Below, piece by piece: positions 1 to 5,157 of a stretch of DNA of 5,157 bases. Under the pieces are notes generated by a model. The model saw nothing but the letters and a program-made list of their open reading frames with translations. It made no database searches and had not been told where the DNA came from. The stretch lies in the NCBI GenBank assembly GCA_900555915.1, contig USNC01000125.1:1-5157 (forward strand). The letters run 5' to 3'. The translations under genes and the position numbers were made by a program. The DNA comes from an uncultured Porphyromonadaceae bacterium (GTDB lineage: Bacteria > Bacteroidota > Bacteroidia > Bacteroidales > Muribaculaceae). Each line of letters opens with the position of its first letter. Position 1 is the stretch's first letter.

Positions 1-48
1 CGAGATCGCTCAGTGTCTCGTGGGCTCGGAGATGTGTATAAGAGACAG
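1..48. other. Illumina Nextera i7 adapter left on contig end (artefact)
   Basis: Positions 1-6 match the end of the P7 flow-cell primer (CGAGAT), 7-14 (CGCTCAGT) sit exactly where the 8-base i7 index belongs, 15-29 match the Nextera read-2 adapter, and 30-48 are the 19-base Tn5 mosaic end used in tagmentation (AGATGTGTATAAGAGACAG). From memory the index is the complement of Nextera XT N724; that identification is recall, but the adapter order is seen directly. This is library-construction sequence, not a transposon of the organism. True genomic sequence begins at 49. The reading frame of the adjacent LRR gene stays open through the adapter, so an automatic gene caller would append about 16 false residues. 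Confidence 0.97.
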
Positions 49-1127
49 CCCTGAAGATTATCGAACCAAGGTGTCTCGGAAAATGAATTCTCGCTTATTT
101 CCAACACAGTTCCTGGGATATTTACAGAAATCAAATTTGCACATGCATAAAATGCACATTCACCAATTCTGACAACACCATCTGGAACTGAGACTTCTTC
201 AAAGCCCAATCCCGCAAAAGCATAGTCCGGAATTTCTTTCAAACGGTCTGACAATATGATCCCATTACAACATGTCTGGTCAGACGATAGAAAAGCCTTG
301 AAGCCTACAGATTCAAGTGATGACAAATCAAGAACACCCGTAATCTGATTACCATAGAAAGCGTAGTCTCCCACAACTTTTACTTTTGACAGATCTATAT
401 TCTTGACAGGCACCTCTCCAAACGCCCAGTCACCTATGACTTCCACGGATGAGGGAATATGCAGGGTCTCTATAGAAGTGTTGCGGAATGTTTTCTCCGG
501 TATCTCTTTAATACCATCAGGTATGTTTACAGTCTTTAATTCAGCAGCCCTCTCAAACACTTTCTTACCGAAAGCCATGGCATTGGAGGGAAGTTTTACT
601 GACTCGACAGAAGTGTTCTTATAGAACATGTAGTTTGCCACCTTAGTGAGATTCTGAGGAATCACGACATGTTTGAATGAAGAGTTTTCCGCAAACGCAC
701 CGGAAAGATCCTTGCAGAAAACGTGCTGGGTGCTTGAGACTCCTCCCATCCCAGTGTCATGAGACTCCGATATTATTGTGTCCGTCTCAGACAAATAATA
801 GATTTCAGTCGTCGTGCCAAACCCTATGTCGGATCTATCAACCAGCAATGACTTGTAAGGCTGGTTGTCTCCGACTAAAGTTATCTGCGAGATATCAAGA
901 GAATCGATATTTGCCATTTTGCCGGCGCCACTCACAAGATAGGAAATATCCATACCGTTCAGTTCTCCTGTTATAGTCAGTCTGTCGATGCGCGACACAG
1001 ACAGATCTGCCATCAGATCACGCAATGATCCCGGATTTGTTACGTTTACCTCCGTATTCCCGGCATGTGATCCGATGCTGGAAAATCCGACAAGTAAAAG
1101 CAGCAAGCATCGTAAAAGCTTTTTCAT
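49..1127 (-). CDS. Secreted BspA-type leucine-rich-repeat protein, 3' end missing
   Basis: The ATG at 1127 opens a frame of 359 codons that runs off the real sequence at 49, so the C-terminus is missing. Residues 1-22 are a signal peptide (MKK, a Leu-rich core, then SHA before the likely cleavage point); there is no lipobox Cys, so it is probably secreted or outer-membrane associated rather than a lipoprotein. Residues about 33-115 match the N-terminal region common to Bacteroidetes LRR proteins (PGSLRDLM, then a segment ending GELNGMDISYL, then a LDIS strand). From about 138 there are degenerate LRR_5/BspA repeats of about 23 residues, with units such as VVIPQNLTKVANYMF, VNIPDGIKEIPEKTF, LHIPSSVEVIGDWAF, VSVPDGVVRIGECAF and VNIPGTVLEISENSF. 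BspA-family repeats in other bacteria mediate adhesion; that role here is inference. The missing end would show whether it carries a sorting domain. The gene is visibly more AT-rich than the dehydrogenase next door. No Shine-Dalgarno precedes the ATG, as usual in this phylum. Confidence 0.88.
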
Positions 1128-1145
1128 AATTTTACTGTTGATTAG

Positions 1146-1176
1146 AAAATGTAAAAGATTGTGATTACCCTGACAA
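1146..1176 (-). promoter_or_regulatory. Possible promoter for the LRR gene
   Basis: On the minus strand TTG (1176-1174) is followed after 20 nt by TACATTTT (1153-1146), seven of eight letters short of only the final G of the Bacteroidetes -7 element TAnnTTTG. Transcription would start near 1140, about 12 nt before the ATG at 1127. It lies just downstream of the ncRNA terminator, so the LRR gene would have its own start. The imperfect -7 box and AT-rich setting make a chance match possible. Confidence 0.35.
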
Positions 1177-1177
1177 C

Positions 1178-1213
1178 AAAAAAGCGGGAGCCACACCTTG
1201 CTCATCCCGCTTT
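1178..1213 (-). terminator. Intrinsic terminator of the ncRNA unit
   Basis: On the minus strand AAAGCGGGA (1213-1205) and TCCCGCTTT (1189-1181) form a perfect 9-bp stem. A refolded version pairs GCGG with CCGC and GAGC with GCTC around an 8-nt loop. It is followed by a run of six T (1183-1178), the layout of a rho-independent terminator. It ends about 50 nt upstream of the LRR start codon, separating the ncRNA from that gene. Its left arm overlaps the closing stem of the long hairpin (UCUGAAAG, 1217-1210), so the two structures compete for AAAG. Confidence 0.75.
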
Positions 1214-1393
1214 CAGAGGCCTACCACAGCCCAATACGACTGAATGAGCAATGGTAGCACCCCGCGAAGTATATATGCAATTATTCCCATCTATAGTTTC
1301 TCAACATAGACGGGATGTACACATACGTACCCACCGGGCATCTACTACTGCTTCATTCCTGGTCGTATTTTAGAAAGTGGTAGTTTCTGAAAG
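1210..1393 (-). repeat. Long imperfect inverted repeat forming the RNA rod
   Basis: The arms pair in nested order on the minus strand: CTTTCAGA (1393-1386) with TCTGAAAG (1217-1210); CTACCAC (1383-1377) with GTGGTAG (1227-1221); AATACGAC (1369-1362) with GTCGTATT (1240-1233); GAATGA (1358-1353) with TCATTC (1247-1242); GCAGTAGTAG (1351-1342) with CTACCATTGC (1257-1248; nine of ten pairs, one G-U); GTATGTGTACA (1326-1316) with TGCATATATAC (1279-1269; ten of eleven with wobbles); and an apical stem CCCGTCTAT (1314-1306) with ATAGATGGG (1294-1286). The G-U pairs point to selection on RNA structure rather than on DNA symmetry. A remnant of a small hairpin-type mobile element is an alternative, but no transposase or flanking duplication is seen. 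Confidence 0.8.
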
Positions 1394-1430
1394 CCAAGAA
1401 ATAAAGCGTCAGCGACGCCTTTCGTTATCT

Positions 1431-1502
1431 TTATTTACAAAACCTCCCAATCACCCGGTGATACTCCTCCTCTGAGGCACCGCTGTCATCGCGGGGTTTC
1501 AT
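1431..1502 (-). CDS. Micro-ORF of 23 codons in the 5' part of the ncRNA (doubtful)
   Basis: An ATG at 1502 opens a frame ending at TAA (1433-1431) and encoding MKPRDDSG followed by an acidic and then basic segment ending GRFCK. The ATG falls at or next to the transcription start predicted from the promoter at 1506-1537, so any translation would have to be leaderless. No ribosome-binding signal, signal peptide or membrane segment is present and the peptide resembles nothing I recognise. The same bases form RNA stems. It is listed only because it is the one ATG-initiated frame lying at the start of the transcript. Confidence 0.12.
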   Translation of the reverse strand: MKPRDDSGASEEEYHRVIGRFCK

Positions 1503-1505
1503 CTG

Positions 1506-1537
1506 CAAATTTAGGCATTTTTTCTCATACCCGCAAA
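1506..1537 (-). promoter_or_regulatory. Bacteroidetes-type promoter of the ncRNA
   Basis: On the minus strand TTTG (1537-1534) is followed after 20 nt by TAAATTTG (1513-1506), a perfect match to the -7 element TAnnTTTG with the usual -33 spacing described for Bacteroides. The predicted start is near 1499-1501. It points away from the dehydrogenase stop codon and into the structured region, giving an independent transcription unit. Confidence 0.65.
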
Positions 1538-1570
1538 TTGCAGTTCTACAATTTTTTATATTTGAAATCA

Positions 1571-1609
1571 AAACGGCCACAAAACCGATCATAATGACAC
1601 ATACCGTTT
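1571..1609 (-). terminator. Weak candidate terminator after the dehydrogenase gene
   Basis: About 30 nt past the stop codon, AAACGG (1609-1604) and CCGTTT (1576-1571) can pair on the minus strand around a 27-nt loop, followed by a T-rich stretch. The stem is short and the loop long, so this is a poor terminator. Some dehydrogenase transcripts may read into the ncRNA. No better hairpin is visible between 1506 and 1639. Confidence 0.2.
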
Positions 1610-1639
1610 AATTAACAATCCAGCGCCCGCTCGCATCAT

Positions 1640-4480
1640 TCACTGTGGATTGCGGACGGATTCGGTGGTTTCGTCGACGAGGTATGCGAGGGATTCGTAG
1701 AGGCGGCCGATTGTGGAGCGCATGGAGATCTCGCAGGTGCGGGCAAGCGAGTAGCAACCGTCGAACTCCATATCGCCGATCTCATTCTTTTCGTCGCGTG
1801 TGGCGGATTCCGCCACTTCCGGATTGATGAAGCCACGGTCGCCGGCCGCGCCGCAGCAGTGAGTGTTGACAGGGAGCACCACCTCCCTGCTGCATGCCCG
1901 GCCTACCTTCTCCATGCTTTCACGCAAATTGAGAATTGTGGCGGCACACGTAGGATGAAGCAATATTCTGCCCTTAGGCCGGGTCACACTCACCTTCGGC
2001 AAGACATAATCGGCAAGCCACCTGGTGACATCGACAATCTTCAGCCGACCGAACTTATCTTTAGCCTCTTCGCTGAGACACTCACGAATCTCCATAAGAA
2101 GAGTGTGGGTGCAGGAAGTGGTGTCGCAGAAAATCGGGATTCTGCCGCCATCGCTCACCTCATACAGACAGTCGAGGGCCTTCTCCGCCATAATACGCTG
2201 ACCTTCCGGATCGCCCTTGTGCGACCATATCTGCGAACAGCATATGCCATGCACTTTCTTAGGAACAGCAATTGTCATTCCGGCCTTCCGGCCTATTCTC
2301 ACTATCACTTGTATCAGGTCGTCCTTTCCCTTTACGGAAGAAGCGCCGAAAATTCTCGTGACGCAGGCCGGGAAATAGATCCAGTCGGGGTGTGACGGTT
2401 CGCAGTAATGCAGTTTCGACGGATAGGGGAAGTATTTAGACCAGTGGGGCACCTTGTCGCAGATACGGTGCAGGAAGTCTGTGGCCCATACCAGCGGATA
2501 GGGGGATATCACCTTCTGGGTGGCGACGGCCACTTTCAGCATATCGCGGATCGCAGTCTCCACCGCGCCATAATGCAGGGCAGACTTTGTGAGAACGGAC
2601 TTAAACATAGCGCTTCCGGCACGGCTCCTGTCGGCATCGGTAAGCACTGCGGTGTTGATGCTCATCGGACAAGGCACGAGGCAGCTGCCGTCCGTGCAAC
2701 AGGAATCCATACCGATGAAGTAATACTCCTTGTGCAAATTCTCCTCATGGGGATGATCCTTCATGATGCGGTGGGCCTGTATCCTCTGGCGGGGAGTGAG
2801 GGTTATGTCGCGTGTGGGACACACATGCTCGCAATATCCGCACTCCATACACATATCGGCGTGTTCGTAGCCGGCATCCTCGCCAAAGAGGGGCATGTGC
2901 TTCATCGGCTGTATGAAAGCATCCGGATCATCGTTGATGACCACTCCGGGATTCAGAATATTCTGAGGATCGGCAAGCCGCTTCACCTTCTTCATCAACG
3001 CATATATGTCGTCGCCCCATTCCTTGGCCACAAACGGCGCGATGGCGCGGCCTGTGCCGTGCTCCCCTTTCAGCGAACCGTTGACACTTATGACATGGTC
3101 GACAAAATCATCCATGAAATGGCGGAAGTTGTCGAGATCCCGCTGAGTGTGCATCGGCGATGTGAGGAGCGGATGGATGTTGCCGTCGCGGGCATGTCCG
3201 AATATAGCACCCTCATAACCGTATCTGGCAAACAAGCGTTGAGTGCCTCCGACAAGACGGTGAAGCACATCCACCGGAGAACATACATCCTCAAGGACAA
3301 CGCTGTCGCCCGGCACTCTAGCACCTGCCACGCAGGGAAATATACCGTTGCGCATGCTCCAGAGGCGTTCCCGCTCGGCAAGGGTATGTGTGAAGTCGTC
3401 CATCCCATCCAATCCCTTCAGCGTTTTTATTTTCGGAGTCAGCCGGCCGATCAGTTCCGCCATCTCCCCCTCCGTGGCGGCACCATAGTCGATGAGAAGA
3501 GCCGTAGTGCCCTGCGGCCGGTCGAGTTTCTTCCCGAGATAACTGCGGAGAGAGGTATAGTCCATCATCTCCACCGAGAGAGCGCCGCTCTCGCCCAGCC
3601 ATGACGCGCTTGCGGCGGCCGACACCACATCCGGAAAATAAAGCATGGCGCTGCTGTAGACATTCTGCAGCGGCAGAGTCGAGAGTTCTCCGCTTACGAT
3701 AAACGCCAATGTGCCTTCCGCACCGATCAGAAGATGGCTGAAAATGTCGAGGGGGTCATCATAGTCCACGAATGAATTCATGGCATAGCCCGTAACGTTC
3801 TTTATCTTATATTTCTCTATTATCTTGTTTCGCATACGGTCGTCGGCGAGAACAGTCCGTCTTATCTCGGACAGCCCCCGGCAAAGTTCTTTTTCCTGCT
3901 CTGCGAAGCGCCGCCGGTCTTCCGGCACTGCGGTGTCATATCTGTTGCCGTTGGCGAGCACAAATTCGATGGAAGAGAGCGTATGGTATGAATTGTGTCT
4001 CACTCCGGCCTGCATACCGGAACTATTGTTGGAAAGAATGCCGCCCATCATCGCCGCGCCCTTCGAGGCCGGGTCCGGACCTATGTGGGTGTGATGCGGC
4101 TTCAGATAAGCGTTTATCTGGGCTGCAGTGAGCCCCGGTTCAAACCATATCTTCTTGCCATTGTCGCGGATCTCGTATTTATGCCAATCAGTACGCAATT
4201 CGCATATCAGACCGCTGTTGACAGTCTGGCCTGACAGCGACGTGCCGCCGGCGCGGAACGTCACGCCGAGACCCCTTCTTCGGGCAAGCGCAAGGATCCG
4301 CTGCACCTCGGCCACAGACCCCGGACGCACCACTGCCTCCGGAAGTATTTTGAAATAAGAGGCGTCGCGGGCGTAGATCTCGCGCCAGAGTTCGCTGTCA
4401 AGTATCTTGTCGTCGGCCAATATATGCCTCAGGTCGTGTCGAAGGTTCTCCATAGTAATATACGAGTTGGGTGTTGACAT
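1640..4480 (-). CDS. Fused FAD-binding and Fe-S/CCG-domain 2-hydroxyacid (D-lactate type) dehydrogenase
   Basis: A 946-residue fusion of a GlcD-like flavoprotein and a GlcF-like iron-sulfur protein, similar in layout to YdiJ-type enzymes. Residues about 46-185 are the FAD_binding_4 fold (VVRPGSVAEV, then RAGGTSLSGQ). Residues about 250-515 are the FAD-oxidase C domain, with GHARDGNIH at 428-436 and GEHGTGR at 472-478, the metal and active-site region of the family. A 4Fe-4S motif lies at C544, C547, C550, C554-Pro; a second at C594, C600, C604-Pro has Asp597 where the second Cys is normally found, with C595 adjacent. Two CCG domains follow (C706, C747-C748, C785/C790; C845, C875-C876-G, C909/C916). 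Such enzymes oxidise D-lactate, D-2-hydroxyglutarate or related acids and pass electrons to quinone or an electron-transfer partner; the substrate cannot be read from sequence. There are no transmembrane segments or signal peptide, so it is probably cytoplasmic or peripheral. The ATG at 4480 is preferred over the adjacent TTG at 4483; an internal ATG at 4453 is possible. Confidence 0.92.
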   Translation of the reverse strand: MSTPNSYITMENLRHDLRHILADDKILDSELWREIYARDASYFKILPEAVVRPGSVAEVQRILALARRRGLGVTFRAGGTSLSGQTVNSGLICELRTDWHKYEIRDNGKKIWFEPGLTAAQINAYLKPHHTHIGPDPASKGAAMMGGILSNNSSGMQAGVRHNSYHTLSSIEFVLANGNRYDTAVPEDRRRFAEQEKELCRGLSEIRRTVLADDRMRNKIIEKYKIKNVTGYAMNSFVDYDDPLDIFSHLLIGAEGTLAFIVSGELSTLPLQNVYSSAMLYFPDVVSAAASASWLGESGALSVEMMDYTSLRSYLGKKLDRPQGTTALLIDYGAATEGEMAELIGRLTPKIKTLKGLDGMDDFTHTLAERERLWSMRNGIFPCVAGARVPGDSVVLEDVCSPVDVLHRLVGGTQRLFARYGYEGAIFGHARDGNIHPLLTSPMHTQRDLDNFRHFMDDFVDHVISVNGSLKGEHGTGRAIAPFVAKEWGDDIYALMKKVKRLADPQNILNPGVVINDDPDAFIQPMKHMPLFGEDAGYEHADMCMECGYCEHVCPTRDITLTPRQRIQAHRIMKDHPHEENLHKEYYFIGMDSCCTDGSCLVPCPMSINTAVLTDADRSRAGSAMFKSVLTKSALHYGAVETAIRDMLKVAVATQKVISPYPLVWATDFLHRICDKVPHWSKYFPYPSKLHYCEPSHPDWIYFPACVTRIFGASSVKGKDDLIQVIVRIGRKAGMTIAVPKKVHGICCSQIWSHKGDPEGQRIMAEKALDCLYEVSDGGRIPIFCDTTSCTHTLLMEIRECLSEEAKDKFGRLKIVDVTRWLADYVLPKVSVTRPKGRILLHPTCAATILNLRESMEKVGRACSREVVLPVNTHCCGAAGDRGFINPEVAESATRDEKNEIGDMEFDGCYSLARTCEISMRSTIGRLYESLAYLVDETTESVRNPQ

Positions 4481-4490
4481 CAAAACACTT

Positions 4491-4516
4491 ATAGGCCAAG
4501 GATGGTTTATGGCCTA
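4491..4516. promoter_or_regulatory. Inverted repeat upstream of the dehydrogenase start
   Basis: TAGGCC (4492-4497) and GGCCTA (4511-4516) are a perfect 6-bp inverted repeat with a 13-bp spacer, starting 11 bp upstream of the ATG at 4480. It could be an operator or a small hairpin in the mRNA leader. No regulator gene is in the window, and a 6-bp repeat can arise by chance. Confidence 0.3.
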
Positions 4517-4535
4517 AATTCAGACTGCGCAAGGC

Positions 4536-4563
4536 ATTATACTATAAAATAGCGAGAGACCAA
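4536..4563 (-). promoter_or_regulatory. Possible promoter of the dehydrogenase gene
   Basis: The minus strand reads TTGGTC (4563-4558), 16 nt, TATAAT (4541-4536), which resembles a housekeeping promoter of other phyla, with a start near 4529 and a leader of about 50 nt that would contain the TAGGCC repeat. No good TAnnTTTG element was found in this direction, and Bacteroidetes seldom use TATAAT boxes, so confidence is low. Confidence 0.2.
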
Positions 4564-4597
4564 GATATCTTAGATGTCATTTTTTCGCGCCAACATG

Positions 4598-4628
4598 TTG
4601 CCTTCATCGAATAAATTGTGTAATTTTG
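4598..4628 (+). promoter_or_regulatory. Bacteroidetes-type promoter of the methyltransferase-like gene
   Basis: TTG (4598-4600), 20 nt, then TAATTTTG (4621-4628), a full match to TAnnTTTG at the usual spacing. The predicted start, about 4633-4635, is only 2-4 nt before the ATG at 4637, which implies a nearly leaderless mRNA, or that the start codon or the promoter has been misplaced. Confidence 0.5.
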
Positions 4629-4636
4629 TAGATGAT

Positions 4637-5157
4637 ATGAAAGAAGCGCAGGTTGACATAAAGGAGAACGACATTCTGGCCACATCGCCCGAATTGCTCG
4701 CTACGCTGCTCAAAGACCATACCACACATGGAAACATCTTCTGGGCTACGGACAATTACGCCGGGCGTGGAGCAGGTTATCAATTCTCCGATCCCATCAC
4801 CATTGAGGCTATCACCGGCGAGAACAGCTCGGTAATTGTACCCCGTGCGCTGAAATCGCGTGAGCAGCAACAGAAGCGCAGCCGCGATATGGCTGAGGTA
4901 TTCACTCCCTCATGGGTCTGCAACAAGCAGAACAATCTCGTAGACGACGCATGGTTCGGACGCGAAAATGTTTTCAATACCGAGGTGGACAATCCTGACG
5001 GCACTCATAATTGGACTGTCAATCCTGCGCCTGTCATGTTTCCCGAGGGTAAGACCTGGTGTGACTATGTCGATGAAAATCGCCTTGAGATAACTTGCGG
5101 CGAGGCACCTTATCTCGTCAGCCGATATGACACAGTGACAGGCATTCCCATTTCCAT
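4637..5157 (+). CDS. Probable DNA methyltransferase / restriction 'subunit M' protein, N-terminal part
   Basis: The frame runs open to the window end; 173 codons are present. It contains RDMAEVFTPSWV at about 84-94, whose (A/G)EVFTP core matches motif X at the start of the gamma-class N6-adenine methyltransferase domain in type I and type IIG enzymes. The surrounding sequence (DILATSPELL near 12-21, NIFWATDNYAGRGAGYQF at 33-50, RLEITCGEAPYLVSRYD at 149-165) resembles, from memory, Bacteroidetes proteins annotated as restriction endonuclease subunit M. The SAM-binding motif and the NPPY catalytic motif would lie beyond the right edge, so enzymatic activity cannot be confirmed. The frame also extends upstream to ATGs at 4574 (21 residues longer, directly after a TAG) and 4595 (14 longer). 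4637 is preferred because the family similarity begins there and a promoter lies just before it. It is divergent from the dehydrogenase; downstream partners, if any, are unseen. Confidence 0.65.
   Translation, partial: MKEAQVDIKENDILATSPELLATLLKDHTTHGNIFWATDNYAGRGAGYQFSDPITIEAITGENSSVIVPRALKSREQQQKRSRDMAEVFTPSWVCNKQNNLVDDAWFGRENVFNTEVDNPDGTHNWTVNPAPVMFPEGKTWCDYVDENRLEITCGEAPYLVSRYDTVTGIPIS

Larger units (their letters stand above)
1178..1501 (-). ncRNA. Unidentified structured RNA of about 320 nt
   Basis: This minus-strand unit has a clear promoter (TTTG-N20-TAAATTTG, 1537-1506) and a clear terminator (1213-1178), with no convincing protein between. In order, the RNA shows a small hairpin at 1462-1450 (ATCAC/GTGAT) inside a CCTC/GAGG clamp, a stem AAATAAAG (1436-1429) with CTTTATTT (1406-1399) holding an inner GCGTC/GACGC hairpin, then a rod-like imperfect hairpin covering 1393-1210. 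ACCCCGCGA near the 5' end (1497-1489) is also perfectly complementary to UCGCGGGGU inside the rod (1267-1259). I find no tmRNA ends or T-loop, no RNase P core motif GAGGAAAGUC, and no apical SRP loop; GGAAUGAAGCAG at 1359-1348 resembles the SRP GGAAGGAAGCAG but lies in a helix arm. The rod shape and length recall 6S RNA, but the extra 5' domain does not fit. The structure was read by eye; the existence of an RNA gene is fairly well supported, its identity is unknown. Confidence 0.6.

Noticed and set aside
30..48. Tn5/IS50-type mosaic end suggesting a transposon boundary
   Set aside because: It is preceded by the rest of the Nextera adapter and an index in exact library order and has no transposase, so it is a sequencing artefact.
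403..976. Plus-strand open frames within the LRR gene
   Set aside because: They are antisense to a well-supported signal-peptide plus leucine-rich-repeat protein and lack recognisable content.
1348..1365. SRP RNA-like segment GGAAUGAAGCAG
   Set aside because: In SRP RNA the GGAA is a hairpin-loop tetraloop within a short domain IV hairpin; here the segment is in the arm of a long helix paired with a distant strand, and the conserved 5' side (CAGGUC) is absent.
1345..1434. Open frame on the minus strand inside the ncRNA reading KGVADALFLGFQKLPLSK
   Set aside because: It looks somewhat protein-like but has no start codon after its upstream stop (1437-1435), and the bases are taken up by the RNA stems.
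1178..1501. Retron msr-msd or other RT-linked RNA
   Set aside because: The long inverted arms invited the idea, but no reverse transcriptase is encoded in the window and the downstream gene is an LRR protein.
1538..1564. Plus-strand TATATTTG (1557-1564) as a promoter
   Set aside because: The nearest upstream TTG is only 16 nt away, the region is simply AT-rich, and it would drive transcription antisense into the dehydrogenase 3' end with no gene to serve.
2408..3604. Long plus-strand open frame (398 codons) inside the dehydrogenase gene
   Set aside because: It lies entirely antisense to a clearly recognised enzyme with intact motifs. Its translation is rich in His, Arg and Val without any recognisable domain, as expected for a shadow of GC-rich codons.
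4570..5004. Minus-strand open frames overlapping the methyltransferase-like gene
   Set aside because: They are short, overlap each other in different frames and lie opposite a recognisable coding sequence; they have no start context or domain.

Overview
The window looks like the end of a shotgun-assembled contig from a Bacteroidales bacterium, most likely a gut commensal; a Muribaculaceae- or Bacteroides-type host is plausible but not proven. The evidence is a BspA-type leucine-rich-repeat surface protein, start codons without Shine-Dalgarno sequences, matches to the Bacteroidetes promoter pattern TTTG/TTG-N~20-TAnnTTTG, and a very long fused FAD/Fe-S 2-hydroxyacid dehydrogenase of the kind seen in this phylum. 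The first 48 bases are not biological: they are an Illumina Nextera index adapter left on the contig end.

Layout. Bases 49-1127 (minus strand) are the N-terminal 359 codons of a secreted leucine-rich-repeat protein, cut off by the contig end. Bases 1128-1639 are intergenic and hold the most interesting item: an apparently independent minus-strand transcription unit of about 320 nt. It has a canonical Bacteroidetes promoter (1506-1537), a strong intrinsic terminator (1178-1213) and, between them, an almost continuous imperfect hairpin of about 185 nt (1210-1393) plus upstream small hairpins and a possible long-range 9-bp pairing. I could not match it to tmRNA, RNase P RNA or SRP RNA, so it is called an unidentified structured ncRNA; 6S RNA is the nearest shape analogue. 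Bases 1640-4480 (minus) encode a 946-residue membrane-associated-type oxidoreductase fusing a GlcD-like flavin half to a GlcF-like Fe-S/CCG half.

A divergent intergenic region of about 155 bp (4481-4636) follows, with a 6-bp inverted repeat close to the dehydrogenase start and a good plus-strand promoter immediately before the next gene. Bases 4637-5157 (plus) are the first 173 codons of a protein with an AEVFTP motif, probably the methyltransferase ('subunit M') component of a restriction-modification-type system, cut off by the window end.

The genes do not form an obvious pathway. The dehydrogenase is metabolic (oxidation of D-lactate or a similar 2-hydroxyacid), the LRR protein is an envelope or surface protein, and the methyltransferase-like gene hints that a defence locus may continue beyond the right edge. 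No CRISPR array, tRNA, rRNA or insertion sequence is visible.
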